A model generated the notes under the pieces. It made no database searches. It saw nothing but the letters and a program-made list of their open reading frames with translations, and was not told where the DNA came from. Made by a program: the position numbers and the translations under genes. 21,758 nt of DNA, taken from a virus. Each line of letters starts with the position of its first letter. Positions within the stretch are counted from its first letter, which is position 1. Shown piece by piece: positions 14,626-20,828 of this stretch. Location of the stretch: positions 1 through 21,758 of IMG/VR virus record IMGVR_UViG_3300033998_000286, one strand, 5' to 3'.

Positions 14626-16215
14626 TTATCCTCCCTTCACTGTCACTTCTAGCGGTAAGCCGGCTTCCTGCATCAGCTGGTTTTCGCGCTGCAGCTGCTC
14701 AATGTTCCTGTCGAAATCGCCGCCGGTGAGTTCGATAGCTTCTCGCTCTCGGGTAGAGAAGCCGCTGGCCACCCTCATTTTGGCTGCCTGCACCTCTTTC
14801 ACTGGATCGATCTGCCCGGGCGCCGGTCCGTGCCATTCTGCCCGGCTCCATGCCTTTGTCACCAGAGGGTCATTAAAAAACCCGGGCGCTGAAATTCTGC
14901 CCCGGGCCACTGCCTCGGCGAGCCACAATTCATACACAGGCTGGCAAAAATCACTGGCAAACCATGTCCGCCGCATCCGGAAAGCCTTCCAAGCCTCTAA
15001 GAGCGCCGCCCGGCTGGCGGAATAGCTGGCCGTGAAGCTCTTTAAAAGCAGCTCATAGGGTATCTCCAGGGCTGCCCCTATGTGTCTGGCTAGGGCTGTA
15101 ACGAAAGCATCGAAGTTCGAGGAAGGCCGCTTCGGGTCGGCAGTAGCGATGTCGTACCCAGGCGGCAGGGTATTTATGGTCCCGGCCCCCAGTTCAAAGG
15201 CATTGGGGTCCAGGTCCACCTTTTCGTTTTGCGATATAGCTTCGGCCAGTGGGAATTCCGTAAACGGTATCTGGCTTTCCTTGATGAACACCGTAAAGAA
15301 GCCCGTTACAATGGCCGCCATTAGTTCAGCCTCGGTGTATCTGGTAATCTGCTTAAGGTTTTCTATAACCGGCGCCAAATATGGAACCCCGCGGTATTGC
15401 TCGCACCGCTCCGCCTCCATGATCTGCAGCACATTTGGCCTCCCTGTACGCGGTCCAAAGGCTTCCACGCGCTGCCACTTAATTGTCTCTGTCGGCCTGG
15501 CCGGATCTCCTGGGTACATATTGGATATCCAGTAAGCCACCACCGCCCCTTCCTCATCGATCTCAACGCCGTTTACGATCCTGTTTCCATTATTCGGGTT
15601 CTTCCCCCAAACGCGGTTCATAGCAAATATGCTTCCTGGAGTTTCAGCTGGCGTGCTGATCCGGTCTGCCTCTACCAAATGGAGCCGAAGAGAATATGGG
15701 AAATACAGCTGCGGTTCGGCCTGCTTTATTAACACCCAGCCGTCGCCATTAAGCAGGGTGGACATGAAAAGTATGGACTGCATTTCATAAAAATTGTTTA
15801 GGCGCATAGCGTCGCAGAATACACTTTCGGCCCACACCGCGAATTCGCGCTCGGTATTCTTTTCCCACTGCTCCGCTTGCTCCCGGCTGATACCCAGAAA
15901 CTCATAATCAATCCGGCATTTTAACCTCAACCCGGCACCTACCACGTTGGTTCTGGACGTTACGATGGCAGACCGCCCCAGCGCCCCTCCCATAAACAGG
16001 TCCCTGGATCTCTGTCTCAAGATGTTCAGGTTCATATCAATGTCCGCCTGCGGACTGCTTGACCAAGCCTGCCATCCTTTCATGGACTTCTTGCGCACGG
16101 AAGCACCGGATTCGGAATAGCCGGTGTCCGAAAACCGAAGCGCCCGGCGGGCTGCCTGGCGCTTCAAAGCCATCCCTGGGCTAAAAAACGCTATTATCCG
16201 GTCAAGCGCATTCAA
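14626..16215 (-). CDS. B: Portal protein (lambda gpB family)
   Basis: A 529-residue protein, almost the length of lambda gpB (533). The early KGWQAWSSSPQADIDMNLNI, RQRSRDLFMGGALGRSAIVT and RTNVVGAGLRLKCRIDYE segments, followed by LRLHLVEADRIS, RGVPYLAPVIENLKQITRYT and LEIPYELLLKSFTASYSASR, are the hallmarks of the lambda portal family. It forms the dodecameric DNA gate at one vertex. The TTG at 16213-16215 is the start of the open frame, with GGTGGTGG upstream; a methionine 14 codons in (MALKRQ) is the main alternative. Its stop overlaps the protease gene's ribosome-binding site. Confidence 0.94.
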   Translation of the reverse strand: MNALDRIIAFFSPGMALKRQAARRALRFSDTGYSESGASVRKKSMKGWQAWSSSPQADIDMNLNILRQRSRDLFMGGALGRSAIVTSRTNVVGAGLRLKCRIDYEFLGISREQAEQWEKNTEREFAVWAESVFCDAMRLNNFYEMQSILFMSTLLNGDGWVLIKQAEPQLYFPYSLRLHLVEADRISTPAETPGSIFAMNRVWGKNPNNGNRIVNGVEIDEEGAVVAYWISNMYPGDPARPTETIKWQRVEAFGPRTGRPNVLQIMEAERCEQYRGVPYLAPVIENLKQITRYTEAELMAAIVTGFFTVFIKESQIPFTEFPLAEAISQNEKVDLDPNAFELGAGTINTLPPGYDIATADPKRPSSNFDAFVTALARHIGAALEIPYELLLKSFTASYSASRAALLEAWKAFRMRRTWFASDFCQPVYELWLAEAVARGRISAPGFFNDPLVTKAWSRAEWHGPAPGQIDPVKEVQAAKMRVASGFSTREREAIELTGGDFDRNIEQLQRENQLMQEAGLPLEVTVKGG

Positions 16216-16228
16216 TTTTCCACCACCC

Positions 16229-16465
16229 TTATATGTCCCTTAGCACCACGCGCCGGGACCTAATTGTAGTGTTACCATTTAGCTGGGCCTCTAGCTGGTA
16301 GACCAGTCTCTCTAACTCATTGATGGCCTCTCTGATGCTCGGCAGGTCCGCCCGGCGGAGCACCCTGGAACCAATACGGTATTCCTGGCCGGCGAGAACC
16401 GCCAATTCAGCTTCGTAGTAGGCATTGAGGCGTTCTTTTGCTTTCTGTAGCCTTTCTTCCAGCAT
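16229..16465 (-). CDS. Small head-joining protein at the lambda gpW position (DUF6148-like)
   Basis: A 78-residue, mostly helical protein with the pattern AYYEAELAVLAGQEYRIGSR, a following VLRRADLPSIREAINELER and a closing VYQLEAQLN. This A-E-L-A-V-xx-G-Q-x-Y-x-I-G-x-R pattern is that of the DUF6148 family found before portal genes. In lambda the gpW gene (68 residues) sits in the same place between the large terminase and the portal. I chose the ATG at 16465 with GGTGG five bases upstream; an ATG 12 bases earlier abuts GGGGAG with no spacing. The joining role is by position. Confidence 0.82.
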   Translation of the reverse strand: MLEERLQKAKERLNAYYEAELAVLAGQEYRIGSRVLRRADLPSIREAINELERLVYQLEAQLNGNTTIRSRRVVLRDI

Positions 16466-16497
16466 AAATACCACCATCTCCCCGCTTAGAAATAACG

Positions 16498-16535
16498 AAA
16501 AAGCAGCCGTTTTTGTTAAAAATCAGCTGCTTTTT
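16498..16535. terminator. Possible intra-operon hairpin terminator at the end of the large terminase gene
   Basis: AAAAAGCAGC at 16498-16507 pairs with GCTGCTTTTT at 16526-16535, an exact 10-base inverted repeat with an 18-base A/T-rich loop. Both strands carry a T run after the stem. The terminase stop codon at 16516-16518 lies inside the loop. It would fit a partial terminator or attenuator that tunes the head genes downstream. The long loop and only five G-C pairs make it weaker than the other terminators. Confidence 0.5.
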
Positions 16536-18372
16536 TGATGCAACCGTAACGTTTTTGAGGCAATTTAGGGGTAAGTTTCGGTGCATTTTGGGGCCCAAAA
16601 GCCACCTCTTTCAGACGTTTTTCTAGGGCTTCAAAGTCCGGATTAACCAATTTTAAGGCCGCTAAATTATATACTCGCAGGTCCAAAGGCTCATTTCTCC
16701 TGTCTTTCCCAATACTTTCCCATACTGCAACGATTCGGCCTTTATTTTTACGGAAGACCTGCCGCTCAGATATGAGGCCTTTAAAATAGACCTGATCGTA
16801 CCCTCGCTCTTCCTGGACGGGGAAATGGCAGTACTTCGGCCCGGGTTGTTTAATCTTCAACCGCTGCATGATTGCTGTCTTGCCCGAATCAACCCCAAGC
16901 AGAATTAGCGGCACCCGGTATTTGTTATTCCGGGATATTTTATATACCAGCGGAATGCCGGCGCCGCTCTGCCCTTTCACAGGGAAAACCCTTTTCTGCA
17001 ACCTCTCTGCGCAGAACCTGTAAACCTCGTCCGTAAAATGCCCGCCGGAGTCGACGCAGGTGCAGGCAATTACTAGGCCGGTACCGTCAGCGAAGCTCCA
17101 GACCTTGGATAATTTATCATCTACCTGCTGCCACGTTTCTTTATCGTCGGGCTTACCCCAGATAATACCCTTTTCTATACCCCAGGACTCTTCCCCACGG
17201 CCCCAGCCAACGACTTCATATTCCAGGCGGTCGTCCTGGGTATCAACGGCCATTGTTAAAAGCAAAACTCCCGCCGGAAGTTCAGCATCATATTCTTCGC
17301 GGCGCTCAAGCAGCATAGTTTCGTCCTCGATTTCCCCGCGCTCTTCCCACGGTTCCCCTAGCACAGTGTTGACAAATACCTTGAACCTTTCAGGATCATC
17401 CTTGGATTCCAGATATTCCTGGATAATCCTTTTCCAGGAATACCACGGGGAGACAAATGAATTGAGCCTGAAGCTTCTTATACCGTTTTCAATGGCTGCC
17501 GGATTATCGGCAATCCACTTAGCCGGTTGCCTCTTAATGGTAAATTCATCGAATTCCTGAAGACAGGAAGGACACCTCCAGCGGACGTCAAGAACCGTGT
17601 ATATTACTTTCCCGTTTTTTTCGTGTTTCTCGTACTCGAACTGGATATCCCGCAACTCGATAAAATGGTATTCGTCGCATCCCGGACACTGGATACACCA
17701 TTTCTCCTGAGTGCCTAGCTCGTATTCAGATTCTATCCGGGAAGCCCCCCGGACGGTAGGGGTCGAGACAAAGACTTTCTTTCTGTTCCAGAAAGTAGTG
17801 GTCCGCTTTTCGGCTAGAGCTATGGGGTCTCCTTCGTTGCCGGCACTGTCTGGATACCTGTCTACCTCGTCACATAGCAGTATGCGAATCGGCCGGCTGG
17901 CAAGCCCCGCAGGGCTGTTCGCACCCCCTATGGCCAAAAACCCACCAGGGAAAACTTTAAGCAAAATGGTATTGTTTAGATCCCTCGTTTTTGAGTCGGA
18001 GACTTTCCGGGCCAGAACTTCCGTATCGGCGATCATGGGAGCTATGCGCCTTTTGGAATAGTCCTGGGCTATTTCAATCGTGGGTTGCACTAACAAGATA
18101 GGGCCCGGGTCAACGTCTATGTAGTAGCCGATGATGTTGTTAATTATTTCCGATTTGCCCACCTGAGAGCTGGACATGACCACTACTTTCTCCACTCTTG
18201 GGTCGGTTATGCAGTCCATGATTTCCCGTTGGTATGGGGCCCGGTCCGTCTGCCACTGGCCGGGTTCTGCCGAGTTTTCCGAAGACAGCTTGCGATACTT
18301 ATCGGCCCACTGGCTGACTGTTAGTTTCGGCGGTGGGGCCACGGCTCTGGCTATCCTGCGGAACAACTTCAT
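16516..18372 (-). CDS. A: Terminase large subunit (lambda gpA family)
   Basis: A 618-residue packaging motor, close to lambda gpA (641). Residues 13-50 have the PPPKLTVSQWADKYRKLSSE opening of the GpA family. The Walker A-like motif MSSSQVGKSE is at 66-75, and the Walker B ILLCDEVD at 164-171. Cys226-x2-Cys229-x2-Cys232 and Cys267-x2-Cys270 form a probable zinc site. The nuclease region starts near LLTMAVDTQDDR (Asp377) with a later CVDSGGHFTDEV. The ATG at 18372 has AGAGG just upstream. A start at 18426 is open but has a weak signal. It overlaps the 3' end of the small-subunit gene by 74 bases in another frame. Confidence 0.93.
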   Translation of the reverse strand: MKLFRRIARAVAPPPKLTVSQWADKYRKLSSENSAEPGQWQTDRAPYQREIMDCITDPRVEKVVVMSSSQVGKSEIINNIIGYYIDVDPGPILLVQPTIEIAQDYSKRRIAPMIADTEVLARKVSDSKTRDLNNTILLKVFPGGFLAIGGANSPAGLASRPIRILLCDEVDRYPDSAGNEGDPIALAEKRTTTFWNRKKVFVSTPTVRGASRIESEYELGTQEKWCIQCPGCDEYHFIELRDIQFEYEKHEKNGKVIYTVLDVRWRCPSCLQEFDEFTIKRQPAKWIADNPAAIENGIRSFRLNSFVSPWYSWKRIIQEYLESKDDPERFKVFVNTVLGEPWEERGEIEDETMLLERREEYDAELPAGVLLLTMAVDTQDDRLEYEVVGWGRGEESWGIEKGIIWGKPDDKETWQQVDDKLSKVWSFADGTGLVIACTCVDSGGHFTDEVYRFCAERLQKRVFPVKGQSGAGIPLVYKISRNNKYRVPLILLGVDSGKTAIMQRLKIKQPGPKYCHFPVQEERGYDQVYFKGLISERQVFRKNKGRIVAVWESIGKDRRNEPLDLRVYNLAALKLVNPDFEALEKRLKEVAFGPQNAPKLTPKLPQKRYGCIKKAADF

Positions 18373-18901
18373 TGTCCTCTTCAAGTTCTTCAAAGTCTTC
18401 ACCCCCGGCGAATAAGGCCGGGTCATAGTCTTTCAGTTCGTTCAGAGCCTCCAGGAGTTCTATGTTAATGGCTTCGCTGATTTCAGCCAAGTTTTTCATG
18501 CCAATTATCTTAGGCGCCACCTTCTGGGGTATGGCAAGGATACGGTTGCGGAAGGTGGTAAGCATGTCGGTCATAACCAGCTCTACATCAGCTGCGTCGT
18601 GTAGCCGGTTTTGCAACCTAGCCAGCTTTAATTCGGCGATTTGTCGCTTCGCTTTTTCGTGCAAGGCCTTTTCTTCCCAGTATCGCCGGGCCGCTTCTTC
18701 TTCCTCTTCGGTCATCTGCCCGGTCCGCAAGAAATCCAGGTACTTTTTGATGTTTAACTTCAATAAAAAGCGCCCTGGAGCCTGTTTTTCCAGGACGCCC
18801 TCTTTGGCCAGCTGATTAATGCGCTGGCGTGTATATCCCAAAAGGTCGGCCAGCACGTCGGTGCTTACGACCAGATCGGATATATCCCTTTTTACTTCCA
18901 T
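18299..18901 (-). CDS. Terminase small subunit / DNA-packaging protein (lambda Nu1-like)
   Basis: A 200-residue protein. Residues about 12-37 form a helix-turn-helix of Nu1/winged type (STDVLADLLGYTRQRINQLA), followed by GRFLLKLNIKKYLDFLR. A long charged helix (EEEEEAARRYWEEKALHEKA onward) and QIAELKLARLQNRLHDAADV follow, the region that in Nu1-like proteins contacts the large subunit. The end is low complexity. I chose the ATG at 18901 with GGAG 10 bases upstream; an ATG 30 bases earlier (MRFSFRSDTN) with GAGG eight bases away is nearly as good. It is the first gene of the late operon, right after a terminator and a short gap. Confidence 0.83.
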   Translation of the reverse strand: MEVKRDISDLVVSTDVLADLLGYTRQRINQLAKEGVLEKQAPGRFLLKLNIKKYLDFLRTGQMTEEEEEAARRYWEEKALHEKAKRQIAELKLARLQNRLHDAADVELVMTDMLTTFRNRILAIPQKVAPKIIGMKNLAEISEAINIELLEALNELKDYDPALFAGGEDFEELEEDNEVVPQDSQSRGPTAETNSQPVGR

Positions 18902-19013
18902 ATTTGTGTCACTCCGGAAAGAAAACCTCATTGAAAAATCCTCAAACCTGGCCCAAAACCGGGGCTCGCGAGATCCGCAACCGCCGGGGACCCAGAAGGA
19001 CCCGTTCATAATC
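18902..19013 (-). promoter_or_regulatory. Gap expected to contain the late-operon promoter
   Basis: This 112-base gap separates the lipoprotein terminator from the terminase genes, so transcription of the structural operon should start here unless it relies on readthrough. I see no good -10/-35 pair, which fits an activator-dependent promoter. Two GGGTCC copies on the minus strand (18998-19003 and 18988-18993) lie exactly one helical turn (10 bases) apart, and there is an 8-base palindrome CTCGCGAG at 18965-18972. These are candidate activator sites only. Confidence 0.35.
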
Positions 19014-19041
19014 AAAACAAGAGCCTCGCGGCTCTTGTTTT
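19014..19041 (-). terminator. Strong rho-independent terminator after the lipoprotein gene
   Basis: A perfect 12-base inverted repeat (AAAACAAGAGCC / GGCTCTTGTTTT) with a 4-base loop, GCGA (GNRA) on the minus strand. The lipoprotein stop codon (19040-19042) overlaps it. A T run ends the stem on both strands, so it may work in both directions, but only minus-strand genes are present nearby. Confidence 0.88.
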
Positions 19042-19720
19042 ATTGAGTCAATTTCACACTCTCCAACCCGCTAATTACAATCATTTGCCCCTCTTTAAGC
19101 GAGACTTTTACTTTTTCTACCCCTAAGTCTCCACCCAGTATTTCATTCACCACTGGTATCTCGCCATTATACACAACAAAGTTGCCGCTTCCTTTAGCTG
19201 TAGTAACAACATAGCTTCCGGCTGGAACGTCCCTGCCAACTAAATGGTTGCCTGAGGGAAGTGTCGTTTTCAACTTAATTTCCGCCGGCTTGAATAGAAC
19301 CTTGTTTATGCCGGATATCTGAATTGTATTGCCTTCGGATAGATCAACTTCGAGTTTAGTTATACCAATTTGATTACTGGCGTTGTCCGTAAGTATTTCG
19401 TTTACTACGGGCATTTCGCCATCATAGACGACAAAATTCCCCGTTCCTTTAAGGCTTGTAATCTCATATCTGCCAGGAACTACGTCTTCCCCTACCACAA
19501 ACTCTCCCGCGAATAATTCGACTTCCTTTGCAGTGTTTACGTATTTCTTATTAGCTTCCGGTTGCTTCTGGGCAACATTGGCTCCTGCCTTTCCCCCTGC
19601 TTTTTCTTCTGTTTTTGCCGTCTGTTGGGCGGGCGCGCTACTACTCCCACAACCTACCACATTTGCAACGATCAGCAAAACCACAAGAAACAAGCACAAC
19701 AATCTTAAGGCCTTGTTCAT
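19040..19720 (-). CDS. Secreted lipoprotein with two tandem copies of one domain (moron candidate)
   Basis: A 226-residue protein starting at the ATG at 19718-19720, with AAAGGGGGGAG just upstream; an upstream extension is open but lacks a signal. Residues 1-24 are a lipoprotein signal peptide: MNK, a hydrophobic run (LLCLFLVVLLIVANVV) and the lipobox VVGC with Cys24. A polar linker (SSSAPAQQTAKTEEK, A/K/Q-rich) covers 25-65. Two related domains follow at about 71-145 and 157-225: both have a V-P-[GA]-x-Y-x-[IV]-T start, a GxGNFVVYxGExPVVNEIL core and an I-x-[IV]-SG end. The protein is probably anchored outside the cell membrane. I do not recognise a named family. Its placement as a terminated single-gene unit between regulator and terminase suggests an accessory role such as superinfection exclusion. 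Confidence 0.88.
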   Translation of the reverse strand: MNKALRLLCLFLVVLLIVANVVGCGSSSAPAQQTAKTEEKAGGKAGANVAQKQPEANKKYVNTAKEVELFAGEFVVGEDVVPGRYEITSLKGTGNFVVYDGEMPVVNEILTDNASNQIGITKLEVDLSEGNTIQISGINKVLFKPAEIKLKTTLPSGNHLVGRDVPAGSYVVTTAKGSGNFVVYNGEIPVVNEILGGDLGVEKVKVSLKEGQMIVISGLESVKLTQ

Positions 19721-19747
19721 GAAACTCCCCCCTTTAAAGGGAGATCT

Positions 19748-19775
19748 TCTATAAAAAGAACAAAATTCCTTCCAA
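19748..19775 (-). promoter_or_regulatory. Candidate promoter close to the lipoprotein gene
   Basis: Minus strand: -35 TTGGAA (19770-19775) and -10 TATAGA (19748-19753), 16-base spacer, each with four of six consensus bases. The start would be 25-30 bases from the lipoprotein ATG. Moderately likely only. Confidence 0.4.
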
Positions 19776-19902
19776 GCCATTAAAGCTGCTCTTGCTTTTG
19801 GAAACGCCAATTCTAAGCCACGCCCTCGCACCCGGCCCCACCCCTGCCACTACGGTGCGTTCACCCCTCCGGCTTGCGCCGGCATCCTGATAGTGCGCAA
19901 TA

Positions 19903-19925
19903 CAAAAGCCGCCCTCGCGGACGGC
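19903..19925 (-). terminator. Terminator or attenuator hairpin with GNRA loop downstream of the late regulator
   Basis: On the minus strand GCCGTCC GCGA GGGCGGC forms a 7-pair stem (one G-U) with a GNRA tetraloop, followed by TTTTGTATT. It can end transcripts of the regulator gene, and it lies about 15-20 bases downstream of the extended -10 promoter's likely start point, where it could also act as an early attenuator of a leader for the lipoprotein gene. Confidence 0.75.
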
Positions 19926-19937
19926 TCCACCATGCAC

Positions 19938-19946
19938 ATTATAGCA
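19938..19946 (-). promoter_or_regulatory. Extended -10 promoter directly after the late regulator gene
   Basis: The minus strand reads TGCTATAAT, a perfect TATAAT with the TGn extension. No good -35 is present at 17 bases (ACTTCT), but extended -10 promoters can do without it. The place where a -35 would be lies in a near-perfect dyad at 19960-19981, so control by a bound regulator is plausible. Confidence 0.6.
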
Positions 19947-19959
19947 CATGATTTCGCTG

Positions 19960-19981
19960 AAGAAGTCTTAGACTTTCTTCT
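19960..19981. promoter_or_regulatory. Near-perfect dyad, possible operator
   Basis: GAAGAAAGTCTAAGACTTCT plus TC on the minus strand: arms GAAGA(A)AGTCT and AGACTTCTTC match as inverted repeats over 10 bases each with a single extra A. It touches the stop of the late regulator gene and covers the -35 zone of the promoter at 19938-19946. It may be an operator or an RNA stem; there is no T run after it. Confidence 0.4.
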
Positions 19982-20412
19982 CATCCCGCTGCTTTCTCGC
20001 TTGGCCTGACCAAATCGCGTTCCGTGGCCAGAAGAACAATATGCAGCACGATGTTTTCGCGCCATTTGAAGAATAGGCTTCGGCTAATGTGTAGCTTCCT
20101 AGCGACCATGTCTGGGCGCATTCTATCGAAGTAGCGATACTTGACCAGCATTTTATACTCGGTCGGCATAGCTTCAAGCGCATCATGGATGCATTCTACC
20201 CACTTTGCCTGTTCTGTTTCATCTAGTCGCGCCAGCTTTATGCCGCGCACTGCTGTCGGATCGCTAGCGCAACCTTTACTTTTCCCTTCAAAACGGTGAG
20301 GCGTGCCATACAAAACCTCGGCCCGCGCCTCGTTAAGCTCCCGGACGTGCTCTTGATAGTTGTAAAGCTCATGCTCGATGCGTCGGAAAAGCTCTTTCGA
20401 GATGATCGGCAC
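19981..20412 (-). CDS. ArpU/RinA-like late transcription regulator
   Basis: A 143-residue protein. The N-terminal LFRRIEHELYNYQEHVRELN and a conserved DPTAVRGIKLARLDETEQAK segment, followed by a sigma-70 region-4-like helix-turn-helix (residues about 82-122: EYKMLVKYRYFDRM, PDMVARKLHISRSLFFKWRE), match the ArpU/RinA/LmaC group of phage late-gene activators. These proteins turn on packaging and structural genes in Gram-positive phages, which fits its place just before the terminase. The start is GTG at 20410-20412 with AGGAGGGGAG upstream. The TGA stop at 19981-19983 touches a dyad. Confidence 0.78.
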   Translation of the reverse strand: MPIISKELFRRIEHELYNYQEHVRELNEARAEVLYGTPHRFEGKSKGCASDPTAVRGIKLARLDETEQAKWVECIHDALEAMPTEYKMLVKYRYFDRMRPDMVARKLHISRSLFFKWRENIVLHIVLLATERDLVRPSEKAAG

Positions 20413-20441
20413 GCCTCTCCCCTCCTACATCCTGTCGTTTT

Positions 20442-20609
20442 TTATGCCGCCTTCCTCTGGCCATAACGCCGGGCCGGCCAGATCTCGATGCACTGCCCGG
20501 TGCGGTAATCCAGCCGCCAGAGCAGCCCGCAGCTGGTGCAGAGCCATCCGCGCCGGCGCTACCAAGGTATCCATGCTCGGACCATCGAGCACCCGCAGGT
20601 GCAGATCAT
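20442..20609 (-). pseudogene. Small zinc-ribbon gene interrupted by an in-frame amber codon
   Basis: An ATG at 20607-20609 directly follows the TAG of the preceding gene and has GGAGGAGG eight bases upstream. The frame reads MICTCGCSMVRAWIPW, then TAG at 20559-20561, then 38 codons (RRRGWLCTSCGLLWRLDYRT, then GQCIEIWPARRYGQRKAA) to a TAA at 20442-20444. The two halves together make one compact zinc ribbon: Cys3/5/7 before the amber and a CTSCG motif after it, with conserved tryptophans. One base change (TGG to TAG, or another sense codon) would repair it. TAG is an ordinary stop in neighbouring genes, so genome-wide recoding is unlikely. It could be a recent pseudogene, a readthrough gene, or a sequencing error. 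Confidence 0.6.
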
Positions 20610-20828
20610 CTAGACCGCCTCCTCCCCGGTCTCGATCACCACGCTATTTAGGGCCCGGGCATACCTGCCAGCCGGCACTATTTCGTGCCTTTCTTGCCAA
20701 ATCATTGTTCGCATGCGCAGATCGTGGTTTTTTAGTGCTTCTTGCCAGCATCTACTGCACCGCCCCGTGATTCCGATTTCGTCGGCAGGAAAAATGCCGC
20801 CGCAGCCCGCACAACGCACCTGGCCCAT
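20610..20828 (-). CDS. Small zinc-ribbon protein of unknown function
   Basis: A 72-residue protein with Cys6-x2-Cys9 and Cys24-x2-Cys27 (RCAGCGGIF and GRCSRCWQEA), a treble-clef or zinc-ribbon knuckle pair at the N-terminus. The rest is helical and charged (LRMRTMIWQERHEI), without further motifs. Such proteins are frequent in the early-to-late transition region of Bacillota phages; DNA or protein binding is likely but not shown. Its ATG directly follows the RusA stop (TAG then ATG), and its own stop is followed directly by the next ATG. Confidence 0.75.
   Translation of the reverse strand: MGQVRCAGCGGIFPADEIGITGRCSRCWQEALKNHDLRMRTMIWQERHEIVPAGRYARALNSVVIETGEEAV

Larger units (their letters stand above)
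19721..19980 (-). other. Non-coding stretch between the late regulator and the lipoprotein gene
   Basis: About 260 bases without a convincing gene. It holds, in transcription order, a dyad next to the regulator's stop (19960-19981), an extended -10 promoter (19938-19946), a terminator-like GNRA hairpin (19903-19925), a second GNRA-capped hairpin (19869-19882: stem CCGGC/GCCGG, loop GCAA) and a weaker promoter candidate (19748-19775) near the lipoprotein start. I see no tRNA and no riboswitch that I can recognise. Confidence 0.6.

Noticed and set aside
16407-16598. 63-codon minus-strand frame spanning the terminase end and the gpW-position start
   Set aside because: It overlaps two better supported genes and the hairpin, without SD or motif.
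19721-19900. Possible riboswitch (GNRA stems reminiscent of c-di-GMP or cobalamin elements)
   Set aside because: The stems are present, but I could not find the conserved core bases of either class; kept only as hairpins.
19749-19949. 66-codon minus-strand frame in the leader region
   Set aside because: It spans the hairpins and the weak promoter, has no SD, and its peptide shows no motif; more likely non-coding leader.
20445-20600. Alternative open frame across the amber-split gene in another phase
   Set aside because: It has no start with SD and lacks cysteine or other motifs; the zinc-ribbon reading with TAG explains the SD, ATG and CxxC pattern better.
20442-20609. Genome-wide amber recoding (TAG read as an amino acid)
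   Set aside because: Several clear genes here end in TAG (the 49-residue gene, RusA, the 72-residue zinc protein and gpE) with the next gene starting at once or in the expected place, so TAG acts as stop.
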